10,000 nucleotides of DNA from Magnetospirillum sp. (GCA_020217035.1 JAIWOG010000259.1:1-10000); one strand, 5' to 3'. Shown: positions 1 through 7,004, numbered from the stretch's first letter. The notes: generated by a model from the letters alone, not told the origin. Made by a program: numbers and translations.

Positions 1-14
1 AAAGCCTGGACTGA

Positions 15-530
15 TCATTCCGTCTCGGGCGGCGCCCGGTCGTTGTCGGTTGCGGGCGGCGCCCGGTCAGCTTCGCCTGCGGGCGGCGCCCCGACGCCGC
101 CCCAATCGGCCTTGTAGGTCTTGGCGACGATGTCGCACATGGTGCTGGCGAAACCCTTGGGGTTGAACGGCTTCAGCAAATAGCCCTGCACCCCCAGCGC
201 TCGGGCCTTTTCCATGGCGGCGCTGTCCTTGGCGGCGGTGAACATCACCACCGGCAAGGCGGAAACCTTGGGGTTGAGCGAGGCCCTGACCCCCCCCAGG
301 AAGGACAACCCGTCCACCGGTTCCATGTTGACGTCGCAGATGGCCACATGGGGTTTGCTCTCGCAGGCCAAGCGCAACCCGTCGGCGCCGTTGGCCGCCT
401 CGTGGATGTGGGCGGCGCCCATGGCCTTCAACATGCGCACCAGCAACGACCGGGTGGTGGAATCGTCCTCGACCACCAAGACGACCACGTCGTCAGCGCT
501 GAAACGATCCAATTTGCTCGCCGTGCTCAT
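15..530 (-). CDS. Stand-alone CheY-like response regulator receiver protein
   Basis: This 171-residue protein is a single phospho-receiver (REC) domain followed by a short repetitive tail, with no DNA-binding or enzymatic output domain. All receiver hallmarks are visible: the acidic pocket E21-D22-D23 (VVEDD), the phospho-acceptor D66 in AICDVNMEPVDG, the switch threonine T98 in MFTAA, and the invariant K120 in LLKPF. It should accept phosphate from a histidine kinase not present in the window and act through a protein partner in the cytoplasm. I chose the ATG at 530 because TGAGG lies six bases upstream (537-541) and overlaps the stop codon of the preceding TonB-like gene, which points to translational coupling. 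A GTG at 542 would add four residues, overlap that stop as GTGA and also has AAGG nearby, so it is a real alternative. Residues after about 145 are Pro/Ala/Asp-rich and built from a 9-residue repeat. The family is certain; the pathway is unknown. Confidence 0.9.
   Translation of the reverse strand: MSTASKLDRFSADDVVVLVVEDDSTTRSLLVRMLKAMGAAHIHEAANGADGLRLACESKPHVAICDVNMEPVDGLSFLGGVRASLNPKVSALPVVMFTAAKDSAAMEKARALGVQGYLLKPFNPKGFASTMCDIVAKTYKADWGGVGAPPAGEADRAPPATDNDRAPPETE
26..95. repeat. Three-copy 27-bp-period repeat inside receiver gene
   Basis: Three copies of the 16-mer CGGGCGGCGCCCGGTC start at 26, 53 and 80. The first two are identical and the third differs at its end (CCCCGAC instead of CCCGGTC). 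The period is 27 bp, which is nine codons, so the repeat stays in frame in the minus-strand receiver gene and encodes the tail units built on (D/R)APP(A/E). GGCGCC at the core is itself palindromic, so each unit can also form a small hairpin. This probably arose by local tandem duplication. Confidence 0.8.
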
Positions 531-538
531 CCCACACC

Positions 539-1255
539 TCACCGCACATCCTTGAAGCGGAAATCCAATCTTACCGTGAAAGGTGCCTTGTCACGCAATT
601 CTTGTGTCAACTTCAGCGGCTGGGCCTGACGAATGGCGCCATAGATGCTGTCGATGATGCGGCGTTGCACCACACCGGGGGGCAAGGTGCCGTACCCGTC
701 GAACACGTCCTCGGGATTCCACGGCCGCCGCGCATCGTAGATGTCGGAAAAATGGCCGTCGGGCATCACCTTGACCGCCAGGCGGATGTCGCCGCTGGCA
801 TAGGCCCCCAAATCGGCGGGACGCCGCCAATGGCGCAGCACCCGCGACAGCACCCAGTCGCGCTGGTTCTGGGTCACCGGCGCCGGCTTCTTGACCTTCG
901 CCGCCGGCTGGCTGGCGGCCGGGTCGGGCGGCGCCGGCTGCCTGTCCTTGAGCTCGGGGGGCGGCGCGGATTTTTCCGCCAGCTCACCGTCTTGCAGTTG
1001 CGGCACCGGCACGCCTGCTTCGGCCGGCTTAGCCTTGGGCGCCTGGGCTGGACTGGGCGCGGGCGGAGATGGCGGCACGATATCGACGGTCAGGGTGGGC
1101 GGCTCGGGCTTGGACGGTTCCGGCAAGGGAAAGCCCAGCCACGCCAGCGCCAACAGCAGGTGCAGCAACACCGACAGCACCGGCGCCAGATGGCGGCTGC
1201 GCGGGGGCGGCGATTGCACGCGCCAGGATGGTGTTTCGGCGGCGGTTTGACCCAT
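539..1255 (-). CDS. TonB/TolA-like single-pass envelope protein
   Basis: The 238-residue protein has the layout of TonB/TolA-family energy transducers. A short basic cytoplasmic N-terminus is followed by one hydrophobic segment (about 24-44, LSVLLHLLLALAWLGF), then a Pro/Ala/Lys-rich periplasmic linker (about 45-128), then a compact C-terminal domain (about 130-238). The C-terminal region (WRRP, then IRLAVKVMPDG, then RRIIDSIYGAI and FTVRLDFRF) matches the general pattern of TolA/TonB C-terminal domains, in which a 'W..P' start precedes a strand with PDG and ends in a final beta strand. No ExbB/ExbD or TolQ/TolR is nearby, so any motor partner must be encoded elsewhere. The start at 1255 is the first ATG clear of the preceding gene. 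Its Shine-Dalgarno is weak (AAGG about 14 bases upstream). A longer open frame to 1540 exists but overlaps the cyclase gene and reads as noise. The family assignment is by architecture, so the role in transport or envelope stability is inference. Confidence 0.72.
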   Translation of the reverse strand: MGQTAAETPSWRVQSPPPRSRHLAPVLSVLLHLLLALAWLGFPLPEPSKPEPPTLTVDIVPPSPPAPSPAQAPKAKPAEAGVPVPQLQDGELAEKSAPPPELKDRQPAPPDPAASQPAAKVKKPAPVTQNQRDWVLSRVLRHWRRPADLGAYASGDIRLAVKVMPDGHFSDIYDARRPWNPEDVFDGYGTLPPGVVQRRIIDSIYGAIRQAQPLKLTQELRDKAPFTVRLDFRFKDVR

Positions 1256-1273
1256 GGCGCGGACACTAGCCTT

Positions 1274-1309
1274 GGCGCCCGTGAAAAGCAAAGCCGCAAA
1301 ACGGGCGCC
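1274..1309. other. Intergenic hairpin, 9-bp perfect inverted repeat
   Basis: GGCGCCCGT (1274-1282) and ACGGGCGCC (1301-1309) are perfect inverted repeats around an 18-base loop. They lie in the 68-bp gap between the cyclase stop and the TonB-like start. On the minus-strand transcript the stem is not followed by a U tract, so it is a poor intrinsic terminator. An mRNA processing or stabilising element, or a structure limiting translation of the downstream gene, is possible. Confidence 0.45.
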
Positions 1310-1323
1310 TGTCCAAACGTCCC

Positions 1324-2673
1324 TCAGGCAAGCTCGACCCGGTCGCGGCCGTTTTCCTTGGCCCGATAGAGCGCCATGTCGGCGCGGGCCAGCAAGGAAT
1401 CCGCCGTCTCTCCCCCCCGCCATTGGGCAAGGCCGAAACTGGCGCTGTGGCGGGCGCCGGTCGTGAAAGCATGCTGGGCGATGCCCTGGCGGATGCGTTC
1501 GGCCAGAACCATGGCGTGGTCCAGGCTGGTGTCGGGACACAGGATCAGGAACTCTTCTCCGCCCCAGCGGCCGGCCGTGTCGGTCTGACGCGCTTCCCGT
1601 CGCAGGATCGCCGCCATCGACTTCAAAACCTCGTCGCCGACCAAGTGGCCGAAGCGGTCGTTGACCTGCTTGAAATGGTCCACATCCATCAGCACCACCG
1701 ACAACGGCGTCGCCATCCGCGCCGCCCGCGCCAGTTCCAGTTCCAGCCTGTCGTTCAACAGCGACCGGTTGCCCAGGCCGGTCAGGTTGTCGGTGCGGGT
1801 CTGGTGGCGCAGCTTGGCGTTCACCGCCTTCAGCTTCAGCCCCCAGAACAGGCTGGTCAGCAACACCACCGCCAGCACCGCCCCGCCATTGCGCACCACA
1901 TCAGGGTCGATGCCGGTGCGCACGGTCACCCCGGTATGGCGGTTGGCGATAGCGGTACGTTCAGCGGTCGAGATGGCGGCGATACCCTGGTTCAGCGCCG
2001 GCACCAAGGCGGCCCGTTCCGGGCGCACCCCCATGCGCAGCAGGTTGTCGTACCCCTCTACCCGTCCCGCCACCTTCAGGTTGAACCAGCCACGCCGTTT
2101 GATGGCGTGCACCGCCACCGTCATCGACCGCAAGGTCAGGTCGGCCTGACGGTTGGACACCATGGCGAAGGCCGCGTCCTCGTCCTTGGTGGTCACCACC
2201 CGCAGATTGGGATAATCGCGCCGCACCCATTCCTCGATGGAAGTGCCCTCGGGCAGCGCCAGCACCTTGCCGTCCAAGACCGCCAGGTCGCCGATGTCGG
2301 GACTTTCCTCGCGGGTCAGGATGACGTTGGGGTCGGCGAACAACGGGTCGGTGAACACCAGCCATTCCTGCCGGGCCGGACTGGAATTAAGGAAACTCAG
2401 CGCTTGGCAGCGGCCGTCACCGGCCGCTTTCAGACTTTCTTGCCAGGTGGCGGTGGGGACCAGTTGCAGTTCCAGTCCCGACCGCGCCGCCACCAAGGTC
2501 AGCAAATCGGCGGCGATGCCCACGTGATGGCCGTCGGAACCCACGGTTTCGTAGGGCGGCCAGTCGGGATCGGCGCAATAGGGCAGCACCTCGCGGCCCT
2601 GGGCCGGCAACAGGCACGCCAGCCACAGCACGGTCCCGAGAACAGAGGCGAAGACAAGGCAAGGTCGAGACAA
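1324..2673 (-). CDS. Diguanylate cyclase with periplasmic SBP_bac_3 sensor
   Basis: This 449-residue membrane enzyme is predicted to make c-di-GMP from two GTP in response to a periplasmic ligand. In order it shows a signal/anchor segment (about 4-26, ending PAQG), a family-3 solute-binding-protein domain (about 28-252) of the amino-acid-binding type with FLNSSPARQEWLVFTDPLF near 94-112, one transmembrane helix (about 262-279), and a GGDEF domain (about 292-449). The catalytic half-site is intact: DNLTGLGNR at 295-303 and GGEEF at 371-375. The allosteric inhibitory site RxxD is present as RQTD at 362-365, five residues before GGEEF, so product inhibition is expected. R101 sits where amino-acid-binding proteins hold the ligand carboxylate. 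The start is TTG at 2673: an in-frame stop lies at 2711-2713 with no ATG or GTG in between, and starting later would cut the signal segment. The Shine-Dalgarno is weak. It lies 98 bp after hrpB and 68 bp before the TonB-like gene, all on one strand, so an operon is likely. Confidence 0.9.
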   Translation of the reverse strand: MSRPCLVFASVLGTVLWLACLLPAQGREVLPYCADPDWPPYETVGSDGHHVGIAADLLTLVAARSGLELQLVPTATWQESLKAAGDGRCQALSFLNSSPARQEWLVFTDPLFADPNVILTREESPDIGDLAVLDGKVLALPEGTSIEEWVRRDYPNLRVVTTKDEDAAFAMVSNRQADLTLRSMTVAVHAIKRRGWFNLKVAGRVEGYDNLLRMGVRPERAALVPALNQGIAAISTAERTAIANRHTGVTVRTGIDPDVVRNGGAVLAVVLLTSLFWGLKLKAVNAKLRHQTRTDNLTGLGNRSLLNDRLELELARAARMATPLSVVLMDVDHFKQVNDRFGHLVGDEVLKSMAAILRREARQTDTAGRWGGEEFLILCPDTSLDHAMVLAERIRQGIAQHAFTTGARHSASFGLAQWRGGETADSLLARADMALYRAKENGRDRVELA

Positions 2674-2771
2674 GATGAAGGGTCTTAAGCTGCGAAAACG
2701 AGGCCCAGCCTAGTCCTGCCACGATGAGAAGAAAAGACGCGCGTCATCCTTCCTTGGTCACAAGCCCAGGG

Positions 2772-5270
2772 TCAACGCCGCGGCTTGGCCCGCGCCGTCG
2801 GCTCGGCCTGCATGGGGTCGTCGGGCCACCAATGCTTGGGGTATTGGCCCTTCAGGTCGGCTTTCACCGCGTGATAGGCGTTGGCCCAGAAGCTGGCCAG
2901 ATCACGGGTGACCTGAACCGGACGCCGGGCCGGGCTCAGCAGGTGCAGCAACAGCGGCAGCGTGCCGCCCATGATGCGCGGGGTGTCGGCGCAGCCGAAC
3001 ATTTCCTGCAAGCGCACCGCCAGCACCGGTTCCTCGCCGTCGTAATCGATGGGCACGCGGCTGCCCGACGGCACGGTGACGTGGGTGGGGACCCATTCGT
3101 CCAGTTTCTTGCCCATTTGCCAATCCAGCAGGCCGCGCAGGGCTTGGGACAAATCCAGACGGGGCAGATGGGCGCGACGGCTGATGTTGGTCAGATAAGG
3201 CGCCAACCAATCCTCCAAACCGTCCAACAGCGCCTGGTCGGACAAATCGGGCCAGCCGCCCTGCGGGTCGCGGGCATGGGCGAATTGCACGCGGGCACGG
3301 AACCTGCGCAATTCGTCGCTCCACGGCAGAGCTTCCAGCCCCATCTGGCGGATGCCGTCGACCATGGCGGTCCCCACTTGATCGGCGGCCGGCTTGTCCA
3401 GACGCTTTTCCTCCAGCACCAGGTTGAACAAGCTGGTGCGCCGCGCCGCCACCACGGCGTCCTCGCGCTTGTCCCACCGCACCACGTCCTGGGTGCGGAT
3501 GGCGTCGGCGAAGAATTCGTCGATCTCGGCGCGGCTTAGGGGGGCGGCCAGGAAAATGCGGGCTTCGCGGCGGTCGCCGTCCAACTCGGCGGCGACCAGC
3601 CAATCTTGGGCCGCCAAGGGCTCGTGATCCTGGAAAAAGGCGCCGCGCCCACCGGACAGCGCGAAGCGCGGTTCGCCGCCTGGGCGGCGCCTGGCGATGC
3701 GGTCGGGATAGGCGAAGGCCAGGACGAGACCGCAATCGCGGGACTCGCCGTCTTGCTCTCCCGCCCGCAATCCGACGCGGCGGCGCCAGTCCTTGGCCGA
3801 CTGGCGGGCGCGGGCCAGGGCGCCGCGATCCACCGCCAAGCCGTGGCGGGGATCCAGCCGGTCGGCGCCGCGCAGGGCGTCCAGACGCAGGCGGATGTCG
3901 GAATCCCGGCCGCCGCGTTCCGCCCGCAACACGTCGCGTTCCGACAAGATGGCGGCGATGTCGCAGGCCAGTCCGCCCAGACCCAGGTACTTGGCCCGCA
4001 GCACCATGTGGGCCAGACGCGGATGCATGGCCAGACGGTTCATGGCGCGGCCATGGGGGGTCAAGGCGCCGTCATCGTCCACCGCCCCCAACTCGGCCAG
4101 CAATTCGCGGGCCTGGGCCAAGGCGGCGGCCGGCGGCGGCGTCAGCCAGGCCAGGGCGTTGGCGTCTCGCACCCCCCATTGCGCCAGGTCCAGGGCCAAG
4201 GCGGCCAAATCGGCCTCGGCGATTTCCGGGGCGGTGAAGGCAGCCAGGGCGCGGTCCTCGGCTTCCGACCACAGGCGCCAGCACGTCCCCGGCCCCTGGC
4301 GGCCGGCGCGGCCGCGCCGCTGGTCGGCGGAAGCGCGGCTGACCGGCACGGTGACCAGCCGGGTCATGCCGGAACTGGGGTCGAAACGCGGCAGGCGCAT
4401 CTGGCCGCCATCCACCACCACGCGGACACCGTCGATGGTCAACGAGGTTTCGGCGATGGAGGTCGCCAGCACCACCTTGCGCCCGCCCCCCGGCAACGGC
4501 CGGATGGCCCGGTCCTGGTCGGCCTGGGACAGGTCGCCGTAAAGCGGCAGAACCTGGGCGGCGATGCCGTCCAACGCCGCCATGACCCGGCGGATTTCCC
4601 CCGATCCGGGCAGGAAGGCCAGGATGTCGCCGTCGGATTTTTCCAATGCCTGGCGGATGGCGGCGGCCATGGCTTCGACGAAGCGTCGTGGTTCCGGCCG
4701 CGACAGATGGAACGTCTCGACCGGCCAGGCGCGGCCTTGGCTGGACACCACCGGCACGTCGCCCATCAGCCTGGCCACCGGCTCGCCGTCCAGGGTGGCC
4801 GACATCACCACCAGTTTCAGGTCGTCGCGCAGCGCCGCCTGGCTTTCCAGGCACAGGGCCAGCCCCAAATCGGCGTTCAGCGAGCGTTCGTGGAACTCGT
4901 CGAAGATCACCACGCCCACCCCCGGCAGCGACGGGTCATCCTGCAACATGCGGGTCAGGATGCCTTCGGTGACCACTTCGATCCGGGTGTCGGGTCCCAC
5001 CTTGCTGTCCAGGCGCACCCGGTAGCCCACCGTCCCCCCGACCTCTTGGCCCAGGGTCTCGGCCATGCGGGCGGCGGCGGCACGAGCCGCCAGACGGCGC
5101 GGTTCCAGCATGATGACGCGGCCGGTGCCCAACCACGGCTGGTCCAGCAGGAACAAGGGCACCCGGGTGGTCTTGCCGGCGCCGGGGGGCGCCTGCAACA
5201 CCAAACCCGGCGATCGGGACAGAACTTGCGCCAGTTCGGGCAGGACGGAATCGATGGGTAACGCGGTCAT
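2772..5270 (-). CDS. hrpB: ATP-dependent helicase HrpB (DEAH/RHA family)
   Basis: The protein has 832 residues, close to the usual HrpB length of about 810-840. All superfamily-2 helicase motifs are readable: Walker A APPGAGKTT at 27-35, motif II DEFH at 124-127 followed by ERSLNADLGLAL, motif III SAT at 157-159, motif V ATSIAETSLTIDGV at 269-282, and motif VI QRRGRAGR at 317-324. The DEFH form of motif II and the C-terminal block (LLLHLLSPARRPVQVTRDL, then a Trp-rich segment reaching YPKHWWPDDP) are hallmarks of HrpB rather than HrpA. HrpB is a cytoplasmic RNA helicase-like ATPase whose physiological role is poorly defined; it is non-essential in E. coli. The start is ATG at 5270 with a weak Shine-Dalgarno and an 18-nt palindrome (5281-5298) just upstream. 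It is the first gene of the minus-strand cluster and diverges from the cytochrome gene. The coding sequence shows no break. Confidence 0.97.
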   Translation of the reverse strand: MTALPIDSVLPELAQVLSRSPGLVLQAPPGAGKTTRVPLFLLDQPWLGTGRVIMLEPRRLAARAAAARMAETLGQEVGGTVGYRVRLDSKVGPDTRIEVVTEGILTRMLQDDPSLPGVGVVIFDEFHERSLNADLGLALCLESQAALRDDLKLVVMSATLDGEPVARLMGDVPVVSSQGRAWPVETFHLSRPEPRRFVEAMAAAIRQALEKSDGDILAFLPGSGEIRRVMAALDGIAAQVLPLYGDLSQADQDRAIRPLPGGGRKVVLATSIAETSLTIDGVRVVVDGGQMRLPRFDPSSGMTRLVTVPVSRASADQRRGRAGRQGPGTCWRLWSEAEDRALAAFTAPEIAEADLAALALDLAQWGVRDANALAWLTPPPAAALAQARELLAELGAVDDDGALTPHGRAMNRLAMHPRLAHMVLRAKYLGLGGLACDIAAILSERDVLRAERGGRDSDIRLRLDALRGADRLDPRHGLAVDRGALARARQSAKDWRRRVGLRAGEQDGESRDCGLVLAFAYPDRIARRRPGGEPRFALSGGRGAFFQDHEPLAAQDWLVAAELDGDRREARIFLAAPLSRAEIDEFFADAIRTQDVVRWDKREDAVVAARRTSLFNLVLEEKRLDKPAADQVGTAMVDGIRQMGLEALPWSDELRRFRARVQFAHARDPQGGWPDLSDQALLDGLEDWLAPYLTNISRRAHLPRLDLSQALRGLLDWQMGKKLDEWVPTHVTVPSGSRVPIDYDGEEPVLAVRLQEMFGCADTPRIMGGTLPLLLHLLSPARRPVQVTRDLASFWANAYHAVKADLKGQYPKHWWPDDPMQAEPTARAKPRR

Positions 5271-5280
5271 GGCGGATTTA

Positions 5281-5298
5281 TTAGCCTTTTCCGGCTAA
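5281..5298. promoter_or_regulatory. 18-nt inverted repeat upstream of hrpB
   Basis: TTAGCC and GGCTAA are perfect 6-bp arms around TTTTCC. The element ends 10 bases before the hrpB ATG. In the hrpB transcript it would form a hairpin beside the ribosome-binding region; on DNA it could be an operator. No function can be shown from the sequence alone. Confidence 0.35.
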
Positions 5299-5304
5299 AG
5301 AAGG

Positions 5305-5318
5305 AACCGCAAGCGGTT
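5305..5318. promoter_or_regulatory. 14-bp palindrome, possible operator
   Basis: AACCGC-AA-GCGGTT is a 6+2+6 inverted repeat whose right end shares two bases with the putative -35 box (5317-5322) of the cytochrome promoter. A site there would be well placed for a repressor of plus-strand transcription and, being between divergent genes, might also affect hrpB. I do not recognise the motif as the site of a known regulator. Confidence 0.35.
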
Positions 5319-5345
5319 GAAGTTCGCGTCAATGTGAATGATAAT
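5317..5345 (+). promoter_or_regulatory. Sigma70-type promoter candidate for cytochrome c gene
   Basis: TTGAAG (5317-5322) and GATAAT (5340-5345) are separated by 17 bp, a good housekeeping-sigma match (4/6 and 5/6). The expected transcription start near 5352 would leave a leader of about 200 bases before the cytochrome start. This is long, so a second promoter closer to the gene is possible, but I see none of similar quality. Confidence 0.45.
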
Positions 5346-5556
5346 GCGCCCCCGAACGCAACCCCCGTCGGGTCTTGCAGGGAGGAACGTGTTTTTCGCC
5401 AAGGCCGCGCGCCATTTCAGCCGACGCGAATGCCCCATTTCCGCCAGAAAGTTTGTCTACCCTGTAACCCTGGATCGGCGAAGGCGCCGGCCCGGGCCGA
5501 CGTCCAAGGACGGCGTTTGGTTCAACACTCGCTGAATAAGCTATTGGGAGATGATG

Positions 5557-5919
5557 ATGAAGAAGTTGCTCGGTCTGGCCGTTGCCGCCCTGTTGGTCGC
5601 CCCCGTCGCCGCCAATGCCGCTGACGCCCCCAAGGGCTTCAACGCCTGCAAGGCTTGCCACAAGGTGGAAGCCGGCAAGCATGGCGTCGGCCCCTCGCTG
5701 GCTGGCGTGTTCGGCACCAAGGCCGGCACCAACTATCCGGAATTCAAGTATTCCGACGCCCACAAGAACTCCGGCCTGACCTGGGACGAAGCCAACCTGT
5801 CCAAGTACCTGGCTGACCCCAAGGGCACCATCCCGGGCAACAAGATGGTGTTCGCCGGCATCAAGAACCCGGCCGACCTGAAGGAAGTCGTCGACTACGT
5901 GAAGTCCCTGAAGAAGTAA
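5557..5919 (+). CDS. Class I c-type cytochrome (c2/c550-like), periplasmic
   Basis: The precursor has 120 residues: a Sec signal peptide (1-21, MKKLLGLAV to VAANA) and a mature domain of about 99 residues. The haem attachment motif CKACH is at 31-35, giving C31 and C34 thioethers and H35 as the axial ligand. The sixth ligand is most likely M97 in PGNKMVFAG, a typical class I context. Other family features are HGVGPSLAGVFG after the haem motif and the final helix ADLKEVVDYVKSLKK. It should be a soluble electron carrier in the periplasm, between a bc1-type complex and an oxidase, reductase or photosynthetic centre; the partner cannot be told from the sequence. Three consecutive ATG codons (5551, 5554, 5557) follow GGGAG at 5546-5550. 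The third has the best spacing (six bases) and gives a normal MKK signal peptide, so I chose it. No electron-transfer partner is adjacent. Confidence 0.93.
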   Translation: MKKLLGLAVAALLVAPVAANAADAPKGFNACKACHKVEAGKHGVGPSLAGVFGTKAGTNYPEFKYSDAHKNSGLTWDEANLSKYLADPKGTIPGNKMVFAGIKNPADLKEVVDYVKSLKK

Positions 5920-5943
5920 TCCGCCCCGCGGAAACGCTTTTTC

Positions 5944-5981
5944 CGACGCCGCCATCCGCAAGGGTGGCGGCGTCGTCGTTT
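5944..5981. terminator. GNRA-capped hairpin between convergent genes, likely terminator
   Basis: A 14-bp stem (5944-5957 with 5962-5975, one G-U pair) closes on the tetraloop GCAA at 5958-5961. On the plus strand it is followed by GTCGTTTCT, a weak T-rich stretch. On the minus strand the flank reads GGAAAAAG, without a U tract. It lies exactly between the cytochrome stop (5919) and the TAXI gene stop (5982), where a shared terminator is expected. Termination is more convincing for the cytochrome transcript. Confidence 0.7.
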
Positions 5982-6947
5982 CTACTTCAGCCCGGTTTCG
6001 CCATAGAAGATGTCGGCGCCGTCATGCAGTTTGACGGTGATGCCGTCCTTGGCGCTGTCCGCCCGGCCCAGCCCCCGCAGCACCGGATGCAGATGGGTCA
6101 GCGCCGAGAAATTGCCGTGGATGGCCTTCAGCCAATCCTGCACTTGAGCGTTGCTGCTGCGGGTGGTGGTGACCAGCAGGGCGCGGACCTGCAGGCTGAC
6201 CACGTCGTCGCGCATGCCAGGATACAAATCCTTGCGGATGTTGGCGCGGGTCAGCCAAGCGTGCTGCTTCAAATAGGTCTCGACGGTCTTGGCCTTGATC
6301 TGCACCGGCAGGGCGTCGCATTCGTCCATGGCCATGGCGGCCTCGGCCATGGGCTGATAGCCGGAATAGAAGGCGGCGTCGATGTTGCCTTCGCATAATT
6401 CCGGGGTCTGTTCCGACAATTCCAGTTCCACCGCGATGGCCAGGTCGCCTTCGGACAGGCCGGCGGCTTCCAGGGTAGCTTCGGCCATGGCCCGCTGGAA
6501 CGACCCCGGGCGCCCCAAATTGACCCGCTTGCCCTTCAAGTCGGCCATGGATTCGATGCCCGACCCCTGACGGGCCAGCAACAACACCGATTCGCCCGGC
6601 AGGCTCAGTACGGAGCGCAGATCGGCGAAGGGTCCGACATCCTTGAACGGGCCGGTACCGGCGGCGGCCATCTGCGCCGCCTGGGCCTGAACCACCCCCA
6701 GTTCGACGGCACCCGACCGCAACGACGCCAAGTTGGCCGCCGATCCCGAAGACGGCACGGCGGCGCAGTTGACGCCGCCGCTTTCCTTGTTGACGACCCG
6801 GCACAAGGCGCCGGCGGCCGGGTAATAATAGCCCGTCACCTCGCCCGAGGCGATCAAGGCCACCTTGCCCCCCTCGGCCAGGGCCGGCATCGCCGCGCAA
6901 GCCAGAACCGCCGCCACCATCATGCCACCTGTCCGATATCGCCGCAC
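5982..6947 (-). CDS. TAXI-family TRAP transporter solute-binding protein
   Basis: The protein has 321 residues with a signal peptide (to about residue 24, MMVAAVLACAAMPALA) and a TAXI-type periplasmic binding fold. Family features include VALIASGEVTGYYYPAAGALC near the mature start, SSGSAANLASLRSG, a central SLPGESVLLLARQGSGI strand followed by DLKGKRVNLGRPGS, and the C-terminal LHDGADIFYGETGLK. Such proteins capture small solutes, often organic acids or amino acids such as glutamate, for a TRAP permease. No DctQ/DctM-type membrane subunit is in the window, so the permease is elsewhere or this binding protein serves a sensor. Cysteines near 49 and 61 could form a disulfide. The GTG at 6947 is preceded by GGGGG with eight bases between; a GTG at 6953 would add two residues but its spacing is only two bases. 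ATG codons at 6923 and 6920 are also possible but would shorten the basic N-terminus. The ligand is unknown. Confidence 0.88.
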   Translation of the reverse strand: MRRYRTGGMMVAAVLACAAMPALAEGGKVALIASGEVTGYYYPAAGALCRVVNKESGGVNCAAVPSSGSAANLASLRSGAVELGVVQAQAAQMAAAGTGPFKDVGPFADLRSVLSLPGESVLLLARQGSGIESMADLKGKRVNLGRPGSFQRAMAEATLEAAGLSEGDLAIAVELELSEQTPELCEGNIDAAFYSGYQPMAEAAMAMDECDALPVQIKAKTVETYLKQHAWLTRANIRKDLYPGMRDDVVSLQVRALLVTTTRSSNAQVQDWLKAIHGNFSALTHLHPVLRGLGRADSAKDGITVKLHDGADIFYGETGLK

Positions 6948-7004
6948 CGGCACATCCCCCTTTTTTGCTTTGCAATCTTCGCCGCCTGGCGGCCACGCGG
7001 CCGG

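Noticed and set aside
1256..1540. Upstream extension of the TonB-like frame to 1540 (95 extra residues).
   Set aside because: It overlaps the conserved GGDEF C-terminus in another frame, and the extension is Arg/Pro/His-rich shadow sequence placed before the expected N-terminal membrane anchor.
1423..2688. A 421-codon plus-strand frame opposite the diguanylate cyclase.
   Set aside because: It is antisense to well-conserved SBP and GGDEF domains, has a biased Gln/His/Arg composition and no family features.
2674..2771. A possible terminator or promoter between hrpB and the cyclase gene, suggested by GACGCGCGTC followed by TTTTCTTC on the minus strand.
   Set aside because: The palindrome has no loop and could form at most a three-pair stem, and no well-spaced -35/-10 pair was found, so neither call is supported.
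3606..5261. A 551-codon open frame on the plus strand opposite hrpB.
   Set aside because: It lies wholly antisense to a clearly conserved helicase. Its composition (Gln, Gly, His, Arg) is typical of antisense frames in high-GC DNA, with no recognisable domain.
5331..5349. A Fur-box-like stretch around GAATGATAATGCG upstream of the cytochrome gene.
   Set aside because: Only one half resembles the GATAAT hexamer repeats and there is no inverted partner. It is better explained as the -10 element of the promoter.
6022..6996. A 324-codon minus-strand frame overlapping the TAXI gene in another frame.
   Set aside because: The overlapping frame shows a signal peptide and TAXI motifs; this one is Arg/Gly-rich and has no domain.
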